This document shows, one piece after another, positions 8,269 through 10,670 of a stretch of DNA of 10,670 nucleotides (positions within the stretch are counted from its first letter, which is position 1; every line of letters starts with the position of its first letter). Position numbers and translations under genes: made by a program. Where the stretch lies: NCBI GenBank assembly GCA_902496125.1, contig CABUZU010000068.1, positions 1 through 10,670 on the forward strand, read 5' to 3'. The DNA is from an uncultured Lachnospiraceae bacterium. GTDB taxonomy: Bacteria; Bacillota; Clostridia; Lachnospirales; Lachnospiraceae. The notes beneath the pieces are model-generated. The model ran no database searches. It saw only the letters and a list, made by a program, of their open reading frames with translations, and was not told where the DNA came from.

Positions 8269-8531
8269 CGAAAAATCCTAGATATTACCGAAGCTTTTTT
8301 ATCCTTTGTCGACTTCATATAAATAACACTGTCGATATCCCCTTCCATATCTAGTTCTCCTTTTTCTAAATTCAGTCGCTTTACATGAAGATTCGTTCCT
8401 TTAATCGTAAGGTTTCCCACTAACGTATCTAAACTTGCTTCATTGACATCTACCGATATCACATCACTTACTCCACTGATTTCTAATCGTTTACGCTCTA
8501 TCATCACCAATTTATGCGTACTTTCTTCCAT
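8265..8531 (-). CDS. yabP: Sporulation protein YabP
   Basis: Small beta-rich protein of the YabP/YqfC family, required for spore envelope (cortex/coat) assembly and made in the mother cell in Bacillus. The 88 residues show the family's pattern: HKLVMIERKRLEISGVSDV (6-24), then DTLVGNLTIKGTNLHVKRLNLEKGELDMEGDIDSVIY with its regularly spaced glycines and hydrophobics. No signal peptide or membrane helix. The ATG has GAGG 7 nt upstream. It starts about 50 nt after rqcP, a gap that carries a candidate sporulation promoter, and it overlaps yabQ by 4 bp; in Bacillus the two proteins act at the same stage. Confidence 0.93.
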   Translation of the reverse strand: MEESTHKLVMIERKRLEISGVSDVISVDVNEASLDTLVGNLTIKGTNLHVKRLNLEKGELDMEGDIDSVIYMKSTKDKKASVISRIFR

Positions 8532-8560
8532 CTAAAAACCTCAATCGCATATCTTTTTAT

Positions 8561-8585
8561 ACTATATGCCAAAAGGACTGCTTAT
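8561..8585 (-). promoter_or_regulatory. Possible sigma-E-type promoter of yabP, inside a small palindrome
   Basis: Minus-strand CATATAGT (8568-8561) resembles the sigma-E -10 consensus CATACANT. An ATA lies 14 nt upstream (8585-8583, overlapping the rqcP stop), slightly closer than usual. Mother-cell expression of yabP fits. An inverted repeat GCATAT/ATATGC (8547-8552 and 8564-8569) overlaps the -10. The match is short in AT-rich DNA, so this is tentative. Confidence 0.33.
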
Positions 8586-8821
8586 AAGTACTCAAATAAT
8601 TCGCTTGCTTCGTCTTTTTTTACTGTCTCTTGTACCTTTAATACTTTTACCTTTACCGTACGTGCTCCAAATAGGATTTCAATCACATCGCCTTCTTTTA
8701 CATTATAAGAAGCCTTTACCGGCTTTTCATTGACAATGACACGACCTGCATCACAAGCTTCATTGGCAACCGTACGTCGTTTAATTAAACGAGAAACTTT
8801 TAAATATTTATCTAATCTCAT
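8582..8821 (-). CDS. rqcP: Ribosome-associated quality control protein RqcP (S4 domain, YabO)
   Basis: Small S4-domain RNA-binding protein, homologous in family and position to Bacillus RqcP/YabO. It binds obstructed 50S subunits and, with RqcH, supports C-terminal alanine tailing of stalled nascent chains. The 79 residues start MRLDKYLKVSRLIKRR, almost identical to the Bacillus N-terminus, with the conserved Arg2 and Arg16. The S4 alpha-L fold spans roughly 1-50, with GRVIVNEKPVKASYNVKEGD (26-45), followed by a short basic strand region (GARTVKVKV). Two adjacent ATGs occur; I chose the one at 8821, which leaves 5 nt after GGAGG, while the one at 8824 leaves only 2. It lies just behind the hup terminator. 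No convincing promoter is visible in that 70-nt gap, so partial read-through from hup is possible. Confidence 0.93.
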   Translation of the reverse strand: MRLDKYLKVSRLIKRRTVANEACDAGRVIVNEKPVKASYNVKEGDVIEILFGARTVKVKVLKVQETVKKDEASELFEYL

Positions 8822-8835
8822 CATTTCCTCCAACA

Positions 8836-8861
8836 ATAAAAGGGCTGCCTAATGACAGCCC
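8836..8861 (-). terminator. Rho-independent terminator after hup
   Basis: On the minus strand GGGCTGTC (8861-8854) pairs with GGCAGCCC (8849-8842) around an ATTA loop. It is an 8-bp GC-rich stem with one T-G pair, followed by TTTTATT. It ends hup transcripts just before the rqcP ribosome binding site. A second 7-bp hairpin ATGATGC/GCATCAT (8868-8886) sits between it and the hup stop and has no T run. Confidence 0.87.
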
Positions 8862-8891
8862 ACATAGATGATGCCACTTGCATCATATTAT

Positions 8892-9170
8892 TTATTTACC
8901 ATTTACAGCGTCTTTTAAACCTTTACCAGCTTTAAATCTTGGAACTTTAGATGCTGGGATTGGCATAGCTTCGCCAGTCTTAGGATTTCTGCCTTCTCTT
9001 GCAGCTCTTTCAGATACTTCAAAAGTACCAAAACCTACAATAGTAATCTTATCTCCTGCAACCATTTGTTCAGATACAGTATCAACAAAAGCTTTTACAG
9101 CCTTTTCTGCATCCTTCTTGCTTAATCCGGACTTCTGTGCAACTGCTGCAACAAATTCTGTTTTGTTCAT
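8892..9170 (-). CDS. hup: DNA-binding protein HU
   Basis: Histone-like nucleoid protein that binds and bends DNA with little sequence preference, acting as a dimer. The 92 residues are full length: MNKTEFVAAVAQKSGLSKKDAEKA at the N-terminal helices, the GFGTFEV core (46-52), and the DNA-contacting arm ERAAREGRNPKTGE with its intercalating proline in RNPKTG (61-66). The ATG has AAAGGAGG 7 nt upstream. It has its own sigma-A promoter and terminator, so it can be made as an abundant single-gene message. hup beside rqcP is common in clostridia; in Bacillus mazG/yabN occupies this spot. Confidence 0.97.
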   Translation of the reverse strand: MNKTEFVAAVAQKSGLSKKDAEKAVKAFVDTVSEQMVAGDKITIVGFGTFEVSERAAREGRNPKTGEAMPIPASKVPRFKAGKGLKDAVNGK

Positions 9171-9219
9171 CAGTCATCCTCCTTTTTTTAATCATTTCTG
9201 TTTTCTTTTATACGCATGA

Positions 9220-9248
9220 ATTGTATACTGTAATGCTTTATTTGTCAA
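9220..9248 (-). promoter_or_regulatory. Sigma-A promoter of hup
   Basis: Minus-strand TTGACA (9248-9243, perfect) is followed by 17 nt and TACAAT (9225-9220, 5 of 6). This is near-consensus and correctly spaced, and it predicts transcription starting around 9213 with a 5' leader of about 40 nt before the hup ATG. A strong promoter suits an abundant nucleoid protein. Confidence 0.85.
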
Positions 9249-9289
9249 GGGATTTATGTATAATCCATCCATTTTTCCACATAATATCC

Positions 9290-9464
9290 ATGATACCAGG
9301 GTCAAAATGTTAAGAATCTGATGCAAGCTTGCTTGCAAGAAGATTTGCACTTTGGAACCCGCCAAAAATATGAATAAATAGCCATTTTTCATGGAAAAAT
9401 GTGCGAATTTATGAATGTTTTTGAAGATTGTGGGAGCACGTAGTGGGAAACAATCTGGTATCAT
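9290..9464. repeat. Structured intergenic element bounded by a perfect 10-bp inverted repeat
   Basis: The 340-bp gap between hup and spoVT contains no supported gene. ATGATACCAG (9290-9299) is repeated inverted as CTGGTATCAT (9455-9464). Inside lie further inverted repeats: TGCAAGC/GCTTGCA (9322-9337); TGCAA/TTGCA (9334-9349), which competes with the previous one; TTTGG/CCAAA (9351-9366); CATTTTTC/GAAAAATG (9383-9401), nested in ATAAAT/ATTTAT (9374-9412); and AGATTGT/ACAATCT (9425-9456). This could be a small non-autonomous repeat element, a structured RNA or leader, or a set of regulator-binding dyads. I do not recognise it and cannot choose between these. Confidence 0.5.
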
Positions 9465-9470
9465 CGGGTC

Positions 9471-9477
9471 CATACAA
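9471..9477 (+). promoter_or_regulatory. Possible sigma-G -10 element of spoVT
   Basis: CATACAA matches the forespore sigma-G -10 consensus CATNHTA/CATACTA at 6 of 7 positions and would start transcription roughly 25 nt before the spoVT ATG, just ahead of AAGGAGG (9492-9498). No convincing -35 is visible at the expected distance. The overlapping TACAAT (9473-9478) could serve sigma-A instead, but it too lacks a -35. Bacillus spoVT is under sigma G, which is the main argument. Confidence 0.3.
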
Positions 9478-9510
9478 TTGATATGAAAAACAAGGAGGAA
9501 GTTTTTAAAT

Positions 9511-10059
9511 ATGAAAGCAACAGGAATTGTAAGAAGAATCGACGACTTAGGACGAGTAGTGATTCCAAAAGAAATTCGAAGAACCATGCGACTTCGCGAA
9601 GGCACACCCTTAGAAATATTTACCGATATCGATGGACAGGTGATTTTAAAAAAATATTCTCCAATGGCAGAGCTTGGCTCCTTTGCCAAGCAATATGCCG
9701 ATTCTCTTGCCCAAATAAGTGGTCACATGGTTTGTATTACCGATAGAGACCATATCATTGCCATTGCTGGTGGAATCAAAAAGGATTTTTTAGAAAAGCC
9801 AATTAGTCGTGACCTTGAAAACCTCATTCAAAACCGAGATGTCGTCATTACGAAGAAAAACGAACTTGGAAAAGTCGCGATTGGCACAGAAGATTCTAGT
9901 ATTTATACCGGTCAAGTCATTTACCCCATTATCTGCGAAGGCGATGCGATTGGTTCAGTTGGCATCTATGGAAAAGATGCAAGGCTTAGTATGAGTGAGA
10001 CCGAACAAAAGCTTGTAGCTGCTGCTGCCGGATTTTTAGGAAGACAAATGGAAAATTAA
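9511..10059 (+). CDS. spoVT: Stage V sporulation protein T, AbrB-GAF transcription regulator
   Basis: Forespore transcription regulator that tunes sigma-G-dependent genes; in Bacillus it is a DNA-binding tetramer. The 182 residues compare with 178 in Bacillus. An AbrB/MazE-type swapped-hairpin DNA-binding domain occupies ~1-50 (MKATGIVRRIDDLGRVVIPKEIRRTMRLREGTPLEIF), and a GAF-like sensor domain occupies ~58-178, including HMVCITDRDHIIAIAGG and YPIICEGDAIGSVGIYGKD. The ATG follows AAGGAGG with a rather long 12-nt spacing. It is the only plus-strand gene. In Bacillus spoVT lies just upstream of yabM, mazG and rqcP in the same direction; here it is divergent from hup and converges on an LCP gene. 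Other AbrB-family regulators lack the GAF half, so the name is well supported. Confidence 0.95.
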   Translation: MKATGIVRRIDDLGRVVIPKEIRRTMRLREGTPLEIFTDIDGQVILKKYSPMAELGSFAKQYADSLAQISGHMVCITDRDHIIAIAGGIKKDFLEKPISRDLENLIQNRDVVITKKNELGKVAIGTEDSSIYTGQVIYPIICEGDAIGSVGIYGKDARLSMSETEQKLVAAAAGFLGRQMEN

Positions 10060-10060
10060 A

Positions 10061-10087
10061 AAAGCCCCTCCAAACTGGAGGGACTCT
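10061..10087. terminator. Shared convergent terminator between spoVT and the LCP gene
   Basis: CCCTCCA (10066-10072) and TGGAGGG (10076-10082) form a 7-bp GC-rich stem with an AAC loop. One mismatch and the pairs G10064-C10084 and A10063-T10085 extend it. On the minus strand it is followed directly by TTTTTTAATTTT, a strong terminator for the LCP gene. On the plus strand only ACTCTATTATT follows, so it is weaker for spoVT. It occupies nearly the whole 29-nt gap between the two stop codons. Confidence 0.85.
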
Positions 10088-10088
10088 A

Positions 10089-10670
10089 TTATGGCAACAC
10101 CGAACGAATATGTTCACTATAACCTTTTACCGTGTTCGATGGCTCATAATCCTTTGTACCATATAAAAACTGATGAAGCTTTGTTACATTATCGGTTAAA
10201 TCCTTTGGAAGCACACAGTCTCCCTTGCTACCTAGATTGGCTGTCGTACGGTATTTTTCAAATGGCATACCGTCACTGTCTACAATCTTACATTTTAACG
10301 CAACCGGAATTAATCTCATAATCTGCGACGTACTCATTGAGGTTTGAATCCCTCTTAATGCTGCTTCGCCTGCTCGTTTTAGCTTAAATGGTGAACTCTT
10401 CTTCGCCTTTGCAATCATCTGAGCAAGTACGGTTCGTTGTCTCTGTGTTCTCTTATAATCAGAGCCTGCGGTATAGCGGATTCGACAATAAGAAACCGCT
10501 TGAATACCATTTAACGTCTGGGAACCTGATTTTTTCACCGCTTTATATTTTTTCTTAAGCTGCTTCGTCATCGTCTTTTGATAAGCATTGATATATTCAA
10601 TCTCATCCTCATCGACTTTAATCGTAATACCACCAAGCTCATCAATTGCATCTGCAAGTCCTGCAAATCC
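10089..10670 (-). CDS. LytR-CpsA-Psr (LCP) family cell-wall protein, 3' part only
   Basis: LCP enzymes transfer undecaprenyl-linked glycopolymers (teichoic acids, capsule) onto peptidoglycan outside the membrane. The reading frame is open to the window edge, so the N-terminus, including the expected membrane anchor and start codon, lies beyond position 10670; 193 residues are visible. The first 33 (10670-10572) read as the LCP core GFAGLADAIDELGGITIKV...EYINAY. Then come NGIQAVSYCRIRYTAGSDYKRTQRQR, with the conserved arginines that bind the lipid pyrophosphate head group, and a C-terminal helical part. The stop lies next to the shared terminator. Which polymer it attaches cannot be told, and several paralogues per genome are usual, so no gene symbol is given. 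Confidence 0.93.
   Translation of the reverse strand, partial: GFAGLADAIDELGGITIKVDEDEIEYINAYQKTMTKQLKKKYKAVKKSGSQTLNGIQAVSYCRIRYTAGSDYKRTQRQRTVLAQMIAKAKKSSPFKLKRAGEAALRGIQTSMSTSQIMRLIPVALKCKIVDSDGMPFEKYRTTANLGSKGDCVLPKDLTDNVTKLHQFLYGTKDYEPSNTVKGYSEHIRSVLP

Noticed and set aside
8868..8886. ATGATGC-CACTT-GCATCAT hairpin as a second hup terminator
   Set aside because: The stem is real, but there is no T run after it on either strand; the GC-rich hairpin at 8842-8861 with TTTTATT is the terminator.
8878..9219. 113-codon plus-strand frame opposite hup
   Set aside because: It is the antisense shadow of the HU gene, which has clear family motifs, a promoter and a terminator on the other strand.
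9290..9464. CRISPR array or phage/plasmid origin in the repeat-rich gap
   Set aside because: The repeats are inverted, of different sequence and not regularly spaced; there are no iterons and no rep or cas gene nearby.
9192..9689. 165-codon minus-strand open frame crossing the hup-spoVT gap
   Set aside because: It runs antisense to the start of spoVT and through the inverted-repeat region, has no ribosome binding site that I can see and resembles no protein family.
9483..9746. 87-codon plus-strand frame starting at ATATGAAAAAC upstream of spoVT
   Set aside because: It is a shifted frame over the spoVT start; the strong AAGGAGG lies inside it and serves the ATG at 9511.

Overview
This looks like a low-GC, endospore-forming Firmicute, most likely a clostridium of the Lachnospiraceae type. 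The reasons are the protein sequences, strong AAGGAGG-type ribosome binding sites, and a conserved sporulation/division/housekeeping cluster (spoVT, hup, rqcP, yabP, yabQ, divIC-like, spoIIE, tilS, hpt, ftsH). The assignment rests on protein resemblance and gene order from memory; no search was run.

Almost everything is on the minus strand, so it is described in transcription order from high to low coordinates. At the right edge lies the 3' part of a LytR-CpsA-Psr (LCP) cell-wall ligase. It converges on spoVT, the only plus-strand gene, and the two share a hairpin terminator. Between spoVT and hup is a 340-bp divergent intergenic region. It carries a good sigma-A promoter for hup, a possible sigma-G -10 element for spoVT, and a striking cluster of inverted repeats enclosed by a perfect 10-bp inverted repeat (9290-9464). 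hup (HU protein) ends in its own terminator. Next come rqcP (ribosome quality control), yabP and yabQ (spore envelope) and a divIC-like division gene, tightly packed, with a possible sporulation promoter before yabP.

A second tight run is spoIIE, tilS, hpt, ftsH. Its first three genes are joined by ATGA stop/start overlaps. It is preceded by a putative TTGACA-N21-TAAGAT promoter, whose long spacer recalls the Spo0A-activated sigma-A promoters of Bacillus. SpoIIE is unusually short (532 residues). ftsH begins with TTG and is followed by a hairpin terminator. Beyond it lies an intracellular GH13 alpha-glucosidase/neopullulanase-type gene, functionally unrelated to the cluster.

The coding part is largely ordinary, conserved core genome. 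The cluster joins sporulation control (SpoIIE, SpoVT, YabP, YabQ), division (DivIC-like), translation fidelity and rescue (TilS, RqcP), purine salvage (Hpt) and membrane proteolysis (FtsH). The parts most worth a second look are the structured intergenic element, the shortened SpoIIE, and the candidate sporulation promoters. I see no CRISPR array, transposase, prophage gene, tRNA or rRNA.
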